Origin: Sophora flavescens
Lineage: Eukaryota > Streptophyta > Magnoliopsida > Fabales > Fabaceae
Direction of reading: 5' to 3'
Assembly (NCBI GenBank): GCA_030762895.1
Contig: CM061062.1
Location: forward strand, 284,576,397 to 284,640,396
Length of the DNA: 64,000 nucleotides
How positions within the stretch are numbered: position 1 is the stretch's first letter; every line of letters starts with the position of its first letter. Below the pieces are notes generated by a model. That model was not told the origin of the DNA, searched no databases, and worked only from the letters and a program-made list of their open reading frames with translations. Made by a program: the position numbers and the translations under genes. This document shows positions 22,801-32,693 of the stretch, in pieces.

Positions 22801-25370
22801 TGGATACCTATGATTATTACATAATGTAGCTTACAGTAAGATGGCTGTATGATTTTTCTTGCTATTCTAATTTACTTTTCTATCTGACTTTCTATTACAG
22901 AGACAACACTAGCTTTGCTTCGACATCCTGAGTACTGTATCTCGGCATATTCATCTGTAAGTGATTTTGAATTTTTTATTTCCAAAAGAGCCTTCGTGGT
23001 TTCTTGGCATTAATGTATACAGCTTATTGGATTGGCCTATCACTCATGTTACTTTTGTTGATTGTTGACATTAATGCATAGTGCTGTACCAAAATTGTTT
23101 CTCTGATAAATGAGATCTTGTGATCCACCACGTTCCACATTTATGCTAGATTGTCACTTCAGTTTAAAAAAATGTTTTCGTATTGTAGTGGCTGAGAGCC
23201 TCCAATTCAATGCTATTAAATTTTTTTGCACCCTTTTGGTTTTTGAGAACATATGAGCTTAATGTTATAACAGTATTTTAATGTCAGTCACTGGTCAAGT
23301 TAATTGTATCTAATATCTACTAGAGAACATTAGAGTTCGTCAACGACAACCAATCTTTCTAAGCTTACATTTACTTTCAATTATACTCTACTTTGAACTT
23401 ATGTGGAAACATCTGCTGCAGTAGAACTAACAGCAACTGAGTGTATGGAAAGTTGAAAGCATGTATTTCCTGACACTTTTGCAGGTGGAAGTAAAGCGGG
23501 ATATAGAAGATGGGGAGAAACGTTTTAATCAACTTTCGATTGAAGAGCGGGGGAAATTTGATGAAGAGACGCTTGTAAATGTAAATAACATAAAGAGGCA
23601 GAGCACAAGAAGCCAGAGATCAAATGGATTCAGCAATGAATACATAGTGGTATAATCTGGTTTCTGAACAACTTTCTTGGTTTGTGTTTTGACTAGTTGT
23701 ATTCCCGCATGCAAAATAGTTATCTTGATGCATTCTACTGTTCCACATTTTCACTATATACTTAAGTAACTTTGGATGCAGAGCAATATAATGAAACCAT
23801 ATTATTACATTGACAAAAAAAAAAAACCATATTATTACAAGTTAACCTGTGTCAGGTATGAAATTTGAAAGAATTCCACCTATGAGTAACTGCTTTAGGT
23901 ACCTCTTACCTGTTCGAAAATCCAAGTTTGATAAATGTAATTATTAATATCTAGAAAAGAAAATGTCTCCATGTTTGGCCTGTGGCCACCGGAGGTAAGC
24001 ATTATTTTCAAAGATAGGACCATTTTTACACACCATGGTGGATGGTTACTGTGATTATTTTCAAAGATGAACCCTGTTGACATGCTTGGTTTGTGTCAAC
24101 AATCATTGCTACGATTAGGAAGACAAATGAGTAAAACAAGAAATCGAAGAAAAAGGAACAGACAGATTAAAACCAATCTGAACCAATTGAGAACCTTTCT
24201 CATATGTGTTGCTCTTCAGAAACCTCTAGTTCTATAGTGGTGGTTGGTGCACTTAGAACTCCTGAGTCTGATTACCTCTGTTTCTCATGGGAAGTGATGT
24301 ATTAAGAATGACTTTAGATTGTAACTTGTTTTGAAACATTTCTTAATTTATTTATCGAAAAAGAAATTTTATTAGAAAAGAAGAAAAGTTTACAAAGAGA
24401 GAGGATAAGGCATCCCCACAAATGAACCTAAAAAACAACTAGAACCTAAGAAACTTATTCATGCAACAAAGCATGCCAATCTCTCTGCAAGTCTAACAAA
24501 GATACACTAGTAAAGAAACCATGAGCAGAACACCAAAGGGAAGCCAATAGAGTAGCCCTATCTCAAATGAAATCCAGGGACGAGAAAGAGTGCTTGAAAA
24601 TTCTTGCATTCCTTTTCAACGAAATGCACCAAAGGATAGCATAAACAGAACACTGCCTCAAGATCTTAGCTTCTTTACCTTTCTCTCTCTTGATAGGTAT
24701 CTGATTGTAAATTTGTATTGATTTGTTCATGTCGCCCCCAGCTTTGGTGGTGAACATTGTGCATTCTTGTTTGCTTCATACTTACAGTGCCTCTTTTTTC
24801 TAAATAACATAGGTCAGTATTGGTTTACCTACATATGTGTCCAAACAGGAATATCTTCAATTTCCTTAAATCAATAGGCACGTAACTGAAGTGAACATTT
24901 TAGACTTGTTTTTATATGTATTTGGCTTCGGAAACTTTGAATTTAATCTATGCAAATCTGTTCATTGGAAAAGGAAATAGAAGAGACAAAAAAATTGTTT
25001 GAAGGTGGAGCTCAAAAGGGTGAAGTTCCATGGACAGTTCTTATATCTTTCTTCTAAACTGTTCTTGTATTTCAGATAACAATCTTAGTGGCTGCTGAAG
25101 GACAACATAAACTTCCTACCATCAATGGAAGTGGAGACTTGAAAGAAGCTTTACAAAAGCTTGGAACCATTCCTTCAAACAAATTATTAGTAAGATCAAA
25201 TTATATTTTGTTAGTCCTTTTGTTATTTTATTACATTTCTTCGACACCATAACACTTTGTGCTTGAATTACTTGCAGGCAGTTGAGGTGCTATGGACCCC
25301 TCAGAATGAGAATGACACCCTCTCAGAAAGGGAATTACTTGAAGACTACCCGCTTTTGCGGCCTTTGTAA
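16834..25370 (+). CDS. FLAP1: Plastid DUF1517 membrane protein (FLAP1-like), six exons
   Basis: Exons 16834-17472, 22196-22298, 22901-22956, 23485-23649, 25076-25189 and 25278-25370 join in frame (phases 0,1,0,0,0) to 389 residues. Residues 1-60 are Ser/Thr-rich and look like a transit peptide; a hydrophobic stretch PAIAAVLVGLLLTYDL follows, then a Gly/Ser-rich linker (GGRMGGRSFSAQSS), then GVGVGAGSSLVLILVGFAAF, a second membrane segment ending at VSGFLSD. The C-terminal domain has KLQ|VGLLGMGRSIQTDLNRIA, TETTLALLRHPEYCISAYSS, EERGKFDEETLVNVNNIKR and ends LLEDYPLLRPL. This is the DUF1517 family; the Arabidopsis member FLAP1 acts in chloroplast non-photochemical quenching under fluctuating light (recalled). 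An in-frame upstream ATG at 16675 would add 53 residues but destroys a sensible transit peptide. Intron 1 (4.7 kb) is mostly a copia insertion; intron 4 holds a LINE tail and a micro-insertion. Confidence 0.9.
17985..18203 (+). repeat. 5' LTR of copia element
   Basis: 219 bp, starts TATAAGAGATAG and ends TTTATAACA, followed at once by the TGGTATC primer-binding site. Contains TATAAATATAG (about 18103-18113), a likely TATA box for the element. Confidence 0.92.
18235..19439 (+). pseudogene. Copia Gag and start of protease, broken
   Basis: The frame opens at ATG 18235 (MALPKALSQT) but stops at about 18307; Gag resumes in 18403-19149 with the UBN2-type region (HKHFHNLLSTKARQLRSELW, KGDQKVDEFMLRFRAISESL). 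Glycine-rich linker follows, then after a frameshift a CCHC-like knuckle (CQICKKYGHDVNMC) at about 19118-19160 and WYPDSSATHH, where the protease DSGA has become DSSA. Not functional. Confidence 0.85.
19440..21470 (+). pseudogene. Copia Pol remnant: integrase tail, reverse transcriptase, RNase H
   Basis: After a protease stub (MGNGKGLSISSIGS) the sequence jumps to the integrase C-terminus (HYKCLSPEGQIFMSKDVLFN), a deletion of the integrase zinc-binding and core domains. RT follows: a Trp codon is now TGA at 20148-20150 between GCK and VFRVK; then ARLVAKGFHQ, QLDVNNAFLNG, KALYGLKQA and the catalytic YVDDIIVTG (about 20590). A short deletion lies in SYSVV..FAEHWKAVKWILRYL. RNase H is recognisable (CDAEWASD, ARSSAEAEY). 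The frame ends ...PAQDQ at 21446 with a second stop before ADVLTK. Several lesions mean no active protein. Confidence 0.9.
21561..21783 (+). repeat. 3' LTR of copia element
   Basis: 223 bp, nearly identical to the 5' LTR, preceded by the purine tract TAAGGGGGAA (21551-21560) and followed by the TGGAA duplication. Confidence 0.92.
23794..23839 (+). mobile_element. Micro-insertion: TTGAC plus poly-A with up to 16-bp duplication
   Basis: AAACCATATTATTACA occurs at 23794-23809 and 23824-23839. Between them lies only TTGAC and nine to eleven A. It is in intron 4 of the DUF1517 gene. Consistent with target-primed reverse transcription of an RNA tail. Confidence 0.7.
24345..24760 (-). mobile_element. 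LINE (L1-type) 3'-end fragment
   Basis: On the minus strand the frame reads ...YAILWCISLKRNARIFKHSF and SSLDFI before a stop, then continues DRATLLASLWCSAHG. This is the C-terminal zf-RVT region typical of plant L1-type LINEs (W.ERN.RIF). The sequence ends at an A-rich tail near 24345-24360. 5'-truncated; lies in intron 4 of the DUF1517 gene. Confidence 0.7.
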
Positions 25371-25565
25371 CTTGTGACGATATGCTTGCATTCTGCTTCT
25401 GTAGTTATGAGCTGAAATTGGGTTGTGTTGGCATAGTTGAGGATCATCTATAGTAATTTTACTGAAATAATAATGTTAAAACTGTTTATATTTTCTTGCT
25501 ACTCAATCTACAAGATTATATTTAGCTGTAGCCAAAATGTCAGAAATGAAAGGGGTGGCATTATA

Positions 25566-25788
25566 AAGGTTTCAATCTTTTTTTTTTTTGATAAATAAAA
25601 GTTTAGATTGGGGGAGGGCACGTCCTCTTACAAGACCAAGAAATACCATCAATCTCAGTGATGACTTGTAGTGGATTTACATATTGCCTACCAATAGGAA
25701 AGATCTAGGAATCGAATCCAAGTCACAGCTAGTGTGAGCGGAAGACTTGATCAGATGTGTCAATCCTTGTTGACAAGGTTTCAATCTT
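25566..25788 (-). mobile_element. SINE, minus strand, 14-bp target duplication
   Basis: AAGGTTTCAATCTT is repeated exactly at 25566-25579 and 25775-25788. The 195-bp body has a B-box-like GATTCGATTCC on the minus strand (about 25706-25716) and ends in a run of about a dozen A on the minus strand after TTTATTTATC. Located about 200 bp downstream of the DUF1517 stop codon. Confidence 0.8.
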
Positions 25789-26013
25789 AATATTGATGGT
25801 ATTAGTTGTACAAAATACCAGTAGGATCAATTTAAGGAATATGTACAATGTTTTATTTATTTTATCACCTTAATTTGGAATACTTGTCTCAAGTGGCAAA
25901 AGTCTGTAATTGTTTATTTGGTTGTACTTTAAAAGAGTTCTGCTGTTCGGACACGGTTTTTATGACACCGTATTGACACTTCTACAGTGCATACATGTTA
26001 TGAGCCGTTGGAT

Positions 26014-26250
26014 CTATGATTCCTCTTGATCTATCCATAAATTTAATTTATTAATTATGATTTTTATTAAATCTATTCTTCTGTCATATTCTTTACAATT
26101 ACAATATTCAGAGTGGTATTCCATGTGTTTATTACATGTATCAGTCGCTTCATTTTTTAGTTCTTGTATTAGTTCTTTTAGTCTGTCTTGATTTGTTAAA
26201 TCTATCATACTTAAATGGTGAACAAATTTTTCTATATTTCGATAACTCAT
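26014..26250 (-). CDS. Small viral ORF downstream of primer site, 78 residues
   Basis: Uninterrupted frame, Lys/Glu/Ile-rich, with a Cys cluster (C near residues 38, 49, 51). It lies just after the primer-binding site in the genome sense and just before the left junction, so it may be truncated. No family recognised. Confidence 0.45.
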   Translation of the reverse strand: MSYRNIEKFVHHLSMIDLTNQDRLKELIQELKNEATDTCNKHMEYHSEYCNCKEYDRRIDLIKIIINKLNLWIDQEES

Positions 26251-26274
26251 TAGTAAGTATTTAGCTAGTATTTA

Positions 26275-26286
26275 GCTCTGATACCA
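26275..26286 (-). other. tRNA-Met(i) primer-binding site of the pararetrovirus
   Basis: The minus strand reads TGGTATCAGAGC, the exact complement of the initiator tRNA-Met 3' end used by caulimovirids to prime minus-strand synthesis. This base is conventionally position 1 of such genomes. Confidence 0.9.
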
Positions 26287-26324
26287 GTTTGGTACCACTC
26301 TATTTTCCCAGGTAGTGGTAGTAA

Positions 26325-26588
26325 TTAGACATAATTTGGGTATTTTTCATGCATAATTTGTGTTACTAATAATTCATATCCATAATCCATTATAGATTCG
26401 TCTATTTCTATTAATTCTTGAATTATCTGGTTTTTTTCTTCTTCACAAAATGCTAACTGTACTCTTTGTACTATTTGTTTTAAATAAAGTTTTTCTTGCC
26501 AGTGTTGGTGTTTTAATTTGTTGATTATTATCTGCTTACAATCTTTGGGTAGTTTCATAACTAAAATACTTAATATTTCTTGATCCAT
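26325..26588 (-). CDS. Small viral ORF, second of a duplicated pair, 87 residues
   Basis: Frame starts MDQEILSILVMKLPKDCKQI. Its first 35 residues match the upstream segment at about 26680-26845 (ENEIISVLVMDLPIDCKQLI), showing an internal tandem gene duplication. The rest is charged and helical in composition. No function known to me. Confidence 0.5.
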   Translation of the reverse strand: MDQEILSILVMKLPKDCKQIIINKLKHQHWQEKLYLKQIVQRVQLAFCEEEKNQIIQELIEIDESIMDYGYELLVTQIMHEKYPNYV

Positions 26589-26589
26589 T

Positions 26590-26870
26590 TAATCATCTAA
26601 TAAGTCTCAAACTTCATATATATCAGAATCGGATAATCTATCGTATTCAAATGCCAATCCTAGTTCTTCCATATAATTTCATTCTATATCTAGAGAAATA
26701 ATTGCTAGATAATAATCTTCTTGTCTAAATTGGGCTTTTATTTTTTCAATTATTAATTGTTTACAATCAATAGGTAAATCCATTACTAAAACACTTATTA
26801 TTTCATTTTCAGTTTGATTATCAAATTCAGAGTATATTTCCATTGATTATTCGATGTCACTATCTTCGAA
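26590..26870 (-). pseudogene. Small viral ORF, first of a duplicated pair, broken
   Basis: Frame with ENEIISVLVMDLPIDCKQLI is interrupted by stops (for example after about 26695). It is a paralogue of the ORF at 26325-26588. Confidence 0.5.
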
Positions 26871-26936
26871 AGGTGGTGCAGTTATTTTAAAATTACCAGA
26901 TGATGATTGTTGAGTTGAATTCATTTTTTCTATTTT

Positions 26937-27149
26937 TTATATTTTTTCTAATATTTGTCCTTTATATTTTTCTCTTTTATTTCTTATGTTAATAAGTTCT
27001 TTTTCTTTTTCTATAATATATTTTTCTATTTTTTCTTGATTTTTATTTTTTATATAAGGGTTTATAAATTCTTTTATATTCCTTTTGTCTAAATTTATTT
27101 TATTATGATATTTTTCATAAATATTTCTTAATTCTGTTCCCTTATTCAT
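26937..27149 (-). CDS. Small viral ORF, 70 residues, highly charged
   Basis: Begins MNKGTELRNIYEKYHNKINL, followed by Lys/Glu/Ile repeats with coiled-coil character. Lies just after the movement-protein remnant. No recognised family; may be the decayed end or partner of a virion-associated-like protein. Confidence 0.4.
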   Translation of the reverse strand: MNKGTELRNIYEKYHNKINLDKRNIKEFINPYIKNKNQEKIEKYIIEKEKELINIRNKREKYKGQILEKI

Positions 27150-27159
27150 ATTCTATTTC

Positions 27160-28062
27160 TTAAGTATTGCGCTAAATCTCTTACTTGGTTTGACAGTTTA
27201 TTTATATTTTCGTCTTCTTTATTATTTTCTATTTCAGGAAAAGTAATTGGTTTAGGGATCTGTCTAAAACTTGGATTTTTTATAGAAATTCCTAGTTCAG
27301 TTAATTCATTTCTTTTAGGATAATAAATTTTTCATATTTCTTCAAAAAGTCTTGGTATATCTATTCTATCATTATTTCTGAAAGTAATACTATGATGAGA
27401 ATTTGTTAGTGCATAATTAACACAATAAGTAATTGAGAAAATTTTGTCTCCTGGTCTCATTAAATTATATCTTAAAAATCTGTGTTCCATAGTTAAAAAT
27501 TGATCTAATCTTTGAGTATCTAATGGTATTCCAATATTTGGGTGTATTTCAAATTTTAGCTTAACATAAGCTAAGTTTCCTTCAATTACTCCTAATATTT
27601 GTCTTTCGGGTCTGTTATTCTATCATCTTTTAAAACTAGTTCTATAGGTGAATTTATTCCTTTCTGGAAAGTTGCTTTAATTAAAACTTATATAGCTCCT
27701 ATATGAATATATCCGATCTTCCTTCTATGTGCTTCTTTCTTTAAATTTCTTTTTAGTTCTATTAATTTCTTTTTATTTAATAATTATATGCAAGTATTTC
27801 CATTTGTTTCTGATATGTCTATGGGTATTTCATTAATGATCTTTCCATAGTATATTATATTCTCCTTCTGGTTAAATCGTTTTATTATTCCTCCTAATTT
27901 CTTTATGTTTGCATCTTTAGCTAAATTTAAGTCTTCTTTTTGTATTTTTTGAAATAATTTTGGATCTATTAAAATACTTCCTTCATAATTTCCATCTTCT
28001 TCAGTAATTTGTATATGCTCAACATCAGTGTTATCAATCTTTTCTCTTTCTATTTCAGACAT
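27160..28062 (-). pseudogene. Pararetroviral movement protein, decayed
   Basis: The first gene after the intergenic promoter, as in caulimovirids. The 92-codon opening (MSEIEREKIDNTDVEHIQIT) ends at a stop at 27784-27786; further in-phase pieces continue to about 27160 with several stops, including a segment with KKEAHRRKIGYIHIGAI and VLKDDRI that fits the 30K-type movement core. This family forms tubules through plasmodesmata. Many lesions, so not functional. Confidence 0.6.
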
Positions 28063-28534
28063 GATTAAATTCTAGTGAGAGCTGAACGAAATAGGTGCCG
28101 AGTCATACCTGATTTAGTGTTCTTTGAAAAATATTTCTGGGTTCCTTGGTCCACCGCTGCTTCCGTCAAGTTGAGATTATATCAAGTAGTTGAAAGTAAT
28201 AGAAATAATGAAGTAATAAGAAGTACAAGAATATATGAAAGTGGTGTTTATTTATGATCAGTAATGAAGTACATAGAACTTGTTTGAATCCACTCTCAAC
28301 GATTCGCTAGCAAGGCTAGAACTTCTCAGAGAAAAGAGGGGTGAGGTGAGAATTGAAATTATAAAACCTGCCTTCTGCCTCAGCATAAGAGGTCTTATTT
28401 ACAGGCGTAAAGGGCTAGGTAATTTACAAGAAAGTCACTGAATAATTACAATCCATCAGACTTCTCAATAATTCATAATGACGTCATTGCCTACGTCATT
28501 CCCCTATTATTGCTCGATGACATCAGTGCTTACG
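28063..28534 (-). promoter_or_regulatory. Viral intergenic region with as-1-like enhancer and poly(A) signal
   Basis: On the minus strand two TGACG pairs occur: TGACGTAAGCACTGATGTCA (28518-28537) and TGACGTAGGCAATGACGTCA (28479-28498). Each is two TGACG-type half-sites spaced as in the 35S as-1 element bound by TGA bZIP factors. Downstream are TATA-like GTAAATAAG (about 28393-28401) and TTTTATAAT (about 28357-28365), a purine/pyrimidine leader, and AATAAA at 28247-28252, before the movement-protein ATG at 28060-28062. This order matches a pararetroviral pregenomic promoter and terminator. The distal as-1 pair overlaps the end of the viroplasmin ORF. Confidence 0.7.
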
Positions 28535-29803
28535 TCATTCTTCAATAATGGCTTCGTCTGAATCCTTATCTTCTTGTCGACAGTCTTCTTTCTTTACGCA
28601 TCTTTCACATGCGTGATTGCCATTTTCTTTAATCATTGAGCACAACAAATCGAGGACAGCTGGCTGATAATTCATTGAAAGTCCTTGGAGTGTGTAGAAA
28701 GGTAGTTCAAAGTTCGTCAGTAGTGCCAAGTCCTTTTCTCTAATCAATTTTCCACTAGTCTTGCTGAGTAGCAAAGTGTGTGGTCCTTTGTACATGGCTT
28801 TTATGAAGGAATATTTACCAATAATTTGGCATTGAGTAAAGATACTTGCCAGTTGATTTACTAGAATTGTGACAATCTTTTCTTCATTGTAAGATTCTCC
28901 AGTAGGTTCATCTCGCATGGAAAAGCTGTTGTTGCTTACTCCAATGAAGATTAAATTCTTTGTGGGTTGTTTGGTGGCAAAGTCTGGATAAGTCGAATAG
29001 AACTTCAAGAAGATAGTTCTATCCTTTGCGACATTTCTTTTGTAGTTTTGGATGGCTTCTTTCAAACTATATGGGAACAATTTAATTTCTTCCAAGTCTT
29101 GACTTAAGTAGAGACATTCAATAAGTCCAAATTGGAACATATTAAATGTAAGAATCGATGTTGCTCTGGGAGTAATTATGGTCTTAACTCCGAAAATATT
29201 TCGGTTAATCATATAAAAACAATTAATTTTCTCCTTTTCGGACCAGTTGGTTAGTCTTTTTAAGTTTTCATAAAATTTTTCTTTGGAAAATTGGACCTGT
29301 AGTTCATGGTCTTTTCTTGAAGTAATTTGGTAGTCATCAATGGAGGAAGGAACTCTTCCGAGTATCCTTAATGAAGTTTTTTGGGCTGGTGGAGTCTTTA
29401 TGGTTTCAGAAAAAGTTCTTGGGCCAAGATATACTTCTTTGCCCTTGTCACGTTCTTTCTGGTAGTCTATCAAAGTTTTCTCAGCTTCTTCCTTGGTGCG
29501 AAATCCTTTGTGGTGAACTCCTGAGAGTCCAATGCAATGAGGGATTGCTTTGTGCCATTCATCATAAACACCTGGGTGTGGTCCATTAAAAATGGCGTAC
29601 CACTTGTCTTTAGTATTCTCCTGTATTTGCTGCTTTATATTCTTCATAGGATCTTCTTTGATAGATTCTCCTTTGGCTTGTAATTGAAACTCCAATACTT
29701 CAATGTTGGCCTTGATCAAGTCTAGCTCCATTATTTTCTGCTTCTCGAGCATTCTTTGATATTGAATCTGTTTCTTTATATCTTCAGTTGTTTGCTGCTC
29801 CAT
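28535..29803 (-). CDS. Viroplasmin / translational transactivator, uninterrupted 422 residues
   Basis: The longest intact viral frame. Residues about 1-60 are a charged coiled coil. Residues 67-111 (KWYAIFNGPHPGVY, HHKGFRTKEEAEKTL) form the small RNase-H1-N/Cauli_VI fold that binds nucleic acid and defines this family. The long middle region is conserved in style with caulimovirid P6. A C-terminal Cys cluster (C399, C402, C408) and acidic tail end the protein. In caulimovirids this protein builds inclusion bodies and enables reinitiation of translation on polycistronic RNA. Its start (ATGGAGCAGC, 29803) overlaps the end of the polymerase frame. No stop or shift, unlike all neighbouring large genes. 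Confidence 0.82.
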   Translation of the reverse strand: MEQQTTEDIKKQIQYQRMLEKQKIMELDLIKANIEVLEFQLQAKGESIKEDPMKNIKQQIQENTKDKWYAIFNGPHPGVYDEWHKAIPHCIGLSGVHHKGFRTKEEAEKTLIDYQKERDKGKEVYLGPRTFSETIKTPPAQKTSLRILGRVPSSIDDYQITSRKDHELQVQFSKEKFYENLKRLTNWSEKEKINCFYMINRNIFGVKTIITPRATSILTFNMFQFGLIECLYLSQDLEEIKLFPYSLKEAIQNYKRNVAKDRTIFLKFYSTYPDFATKQPTKNLIFIGVSNNSFSMRDEPTGESYNEEKIVTILVNQLASIFTQCQIIGKYSFIKAMYKGPHTLLLSKTSGKLIREKDLALLTNFELPFYTLQGLSMNYQPAVLDLLCSMIKENGNHACERCVKKEDCRQEDKDSDEAIIEE

Positions 29804-29819
29804 TCTCTTGATAATATAT

Positions 29820-31640
29820 CTGCAAGAACATTTTTATCTCCCTTAATGTGAGATATTGAATAATTGTATTCGACAAGCTTCGTTTGTCATCTAATCAATC
29901 GTCCTTGTTTGTAAGTGCCTTTATGATTTAAGTTCTTAAAACCTGCAACATAAGCAGAATCGGTTCTGACAATAAAGTCCTTATCCAGTATATAAATCCG
30001 ATGTTTTTCTAACATACGGATCAATGCCAGTGTTTCTTTTTCATGAGTAGGATAATTAATCTCACTGTCTGAAAAAGTTCCAGACATGTATCGACACAGT
30101 AATTCATTTTTGTATCCAGGGGGTTTTGCTTTCATAACACCTCCCCAACAGTCATTTGAGGCATCAGTCTCAATAATTATTATATCATCATCCGATGGAT
30201 GATAAAGCTCAGGAAGATCCTGGCATAAGTCTTTCATTTTTATAATAAGTCTATCGTCTTCATCAGTCCATGTCCAAGGGACATCTTTCTTCAGCTTTTG
30301 TTGGAGGATCCTTCTATCCGCTGCAAGATTCCTGATGAAACCTTCATTTGAAATATATGTTAATAGTCCAAGAAATCTTTGTAAATCCTTTTTATCCTTT
30401 AATTTTGTTGGAAAGTTATGAAGTTTTTCTAATACATGTCGTTGCATTATTATTTTTCCTTTTTCAATTTCTAATCCTAAGTAATTAATTCTGTTTTGGG
30501 CTAGAACATATTTCTTTTTTACTTAAAACTATTCCATGCTCATAACATCTGTTAAGATCTAATTCTATTTTTTCAAAATGATCATTTAATCCTTTATTAG
30601 AAAAGATTAATATATCATCAATATAAATAAGACAAAAGTCTTTGAATTCCTTGAGAATCGAGTCTATCCTTCGTTGGAAGATTCCTGGTGATTGTTTTAA
30701 TCCCATTGGGAGTACATTCCATTCATATTGTCCTTGAGGACAACTAAATGTTGTTAATGCTTTTGATTCTTCAGTCAATCTAATCTGATAAAATCTTGAT
30801 TTACAATCAAAGGTGCTAAACCAATCCATATTTCTAATTCTTTCAACAATCAAGTCTTTTCTTGGGAGGAAATAAGCATCTCCTTCCATAGCATCATTAA
30901 TTTGTTTGTAATTAATTACCATCCTTCTTTTACCTCTTTTTATTTCATTATGATTTTCTACATAAAAGGCTGGTGCAGAGTGCTTGCTATTTGATGGTCT
31001 AATTAATCCCTTTTTACACATTTCTTCAGTGTCTTTTGCAAATTCATCTCTATCTATTTTTGTGTAAATCATTGGTTTACATTTTATTTCTTTTGTTGGG
31101 TCTTTTAATTTTAATTCAACTAATTCAGTATTTTTGTTAATTTTTGGATCTAAAGGGTTTTCACTACAAACCTTGTCCAAAAGTTCTTCTATATGAGTTG
31201 GAATTATTCTATTTGGTTCTAAATTTATTAGTGCATGGCGAATTTTTGTGCAAATTAAGCTAATAATCTCACCACGTTTCAGTTGTTGAAACTTTGATGA
31301 ATAAGTACAAGCAGAAAAATGAATAATTGGAATTTTTATGATTTCACGTTTTTGTCTTTGATAAATATATGGAGTTTTCAGAGTAATGTATTTCAGATGG
31401 TGGCAAAATGGTCCATAAAGTCTTAAGAAATTATTTCCAATAATTATATCTATTCCAGTTTCAGGTTTATATATTGTTGGTACAATAAATAACTTTTCTT
31501 GTATCACCAAAGTAATCATTTTTGCTATCCAATACAGAGGATGTATTGATCCATCTGCAATTTGTATTTTTAATGGTTTTTCTATTTCTTATAGTATTTT
31601 CTTTTTCTTCTTATTGTTTTATCACAACCATATTTTCCTG
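29820..31640 (-). pseudogene. Pararetroviral protease/RT/RNase H polyprotein, broken
   Basis: Frames 30485-31519 and 29887-30447 plus short extensions. The protease end is visible (GIDIIIGNNFLRLYGPF) but its catalytic DTG region is absent at the 31.6-kb junction. RT has MVINYKQIN, STFDCKSRFYQI, FQRRIDSI and YIDD at 30614-30625. A one-base slip in an A-run near 30517 shifts the frame. RNase H has ETDASNDCWGG, THEKETLAL and RTDSAYVAGF, then a TGA at 29887-29889 in place of a Trp codon, followed by about 20 more codons that overlap the viroplasmin start. Order and motifs are those of caulimovirid ORF V. Not functional. Confidence 0.85.
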
Positions 31641-32693
31641 GTTTTTCTATTTCTGGGATGTCACAACAAATGACAGTACTTCCTCTATTCAGTTGCCTAA
31701 TTGTTTCTCTATTCAAACATTGTTCTTTTGATTCTTGGTATAAGAGTTTAATAACTCCTCCTAAAGTATTTGCGGTTTCTTCTGATCTTAATTCCCATAA
31801 TCTATTAATTTTTGAATTAAGTGGATATGGTAGCTTATCTATAAAGATATATTTATATATTTCCTTTCTTCATCCAATTGATAATAATATTTTTGATATT
31901 CGCAGATGAAACTTTCAATCTGGCACATATCACAAATCTGCATTCTATTTAAATGTGATTTAGCATTTTTCAAGTAGAGTTTTGTTTGTTTTTTCTCTTT
32001 GTTCCATTAGATTATATCCTAAAAATTCTTGATGTATTAGTGTCATTATTAATTTAACATAATCTGAACTATTGTCTACCATTCTTCCAAATCTAATCCA
32101 GTCTTCATCCTTAATTCATATTAAAAACTTTTATACATTTCCAGATGTTTTAAATGTTACAAAGTTATTGGTTTCTAAAAAGTTTAACTGTTTAAACTTT
32201 TCACCAGTCAAGATCATTAATATTATTTCATTAGTCCATTTTAATAATACTTCTTCTTTATTTCTTATACAATCAAGGTCTTGAATATTTCCTGTATTAT
32301 TATATCGAGGTTTAAATTCTTCTTGAATTTTTGTCCATTTATTATTATTTTTTCTTTCATATCCTTTATTATACATAGTCTCTTCTTCATATTTATCCCA
32401 AGCTCCTTCAGGTGTATATTTATATTCTTCCCATTTTCTTTTAGGGCTTTTTCCGCTATATTCTCCTTTTTCCATTCTTATATGGTTTTCTTCAGATTCT
32501 GAGGATGAACTATAATGCAATATTATTTCTTCATTCTCATTGTTTTCTATATCTTTTTTTATTAATCTTTTCAATTTTGTGTATTTGATTATTTTCTTCT
32601 TCAACTATTTTAAGTTGTTCTAGTAATTGTTGAGTTTCTTCTAAATCATTTGATTTTCTTAATGTTTCCATGTATTCTTCCTTTATCCTCTCC
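31590..32693 (-). pseudogene. Pararetroviral coat protein, broken and 3'-deleted
   Basis: Acidic N-terminal part (32131-32604: SSSSESEENHIRMEKGEYSG, then WDKYEEETMYNKG), with a frameshift near 32560-32600 separating an upstream piece starting at about 32693. Downstream pieces to 31590 carry NRMQICDMCQIESF and LPYPLNSKINRLWEL, typical of the caulimovirid capsid core, with intervening stops. The expected Cys-His zinc knuckle and basic tail are missing where the sequence passes into the protease at a 16-bp direct repeat (31574-31589 and 31639-31654). Confidence 0.65.

Noticed and set aside
32281..32502. Plus-strand hydrophobic frame (Phe/Ile-rich)
   Set aside because: Antisense of the Lys/Glu-rich viral coat gene; AT-rich composition gives spurious membrane-like frames.
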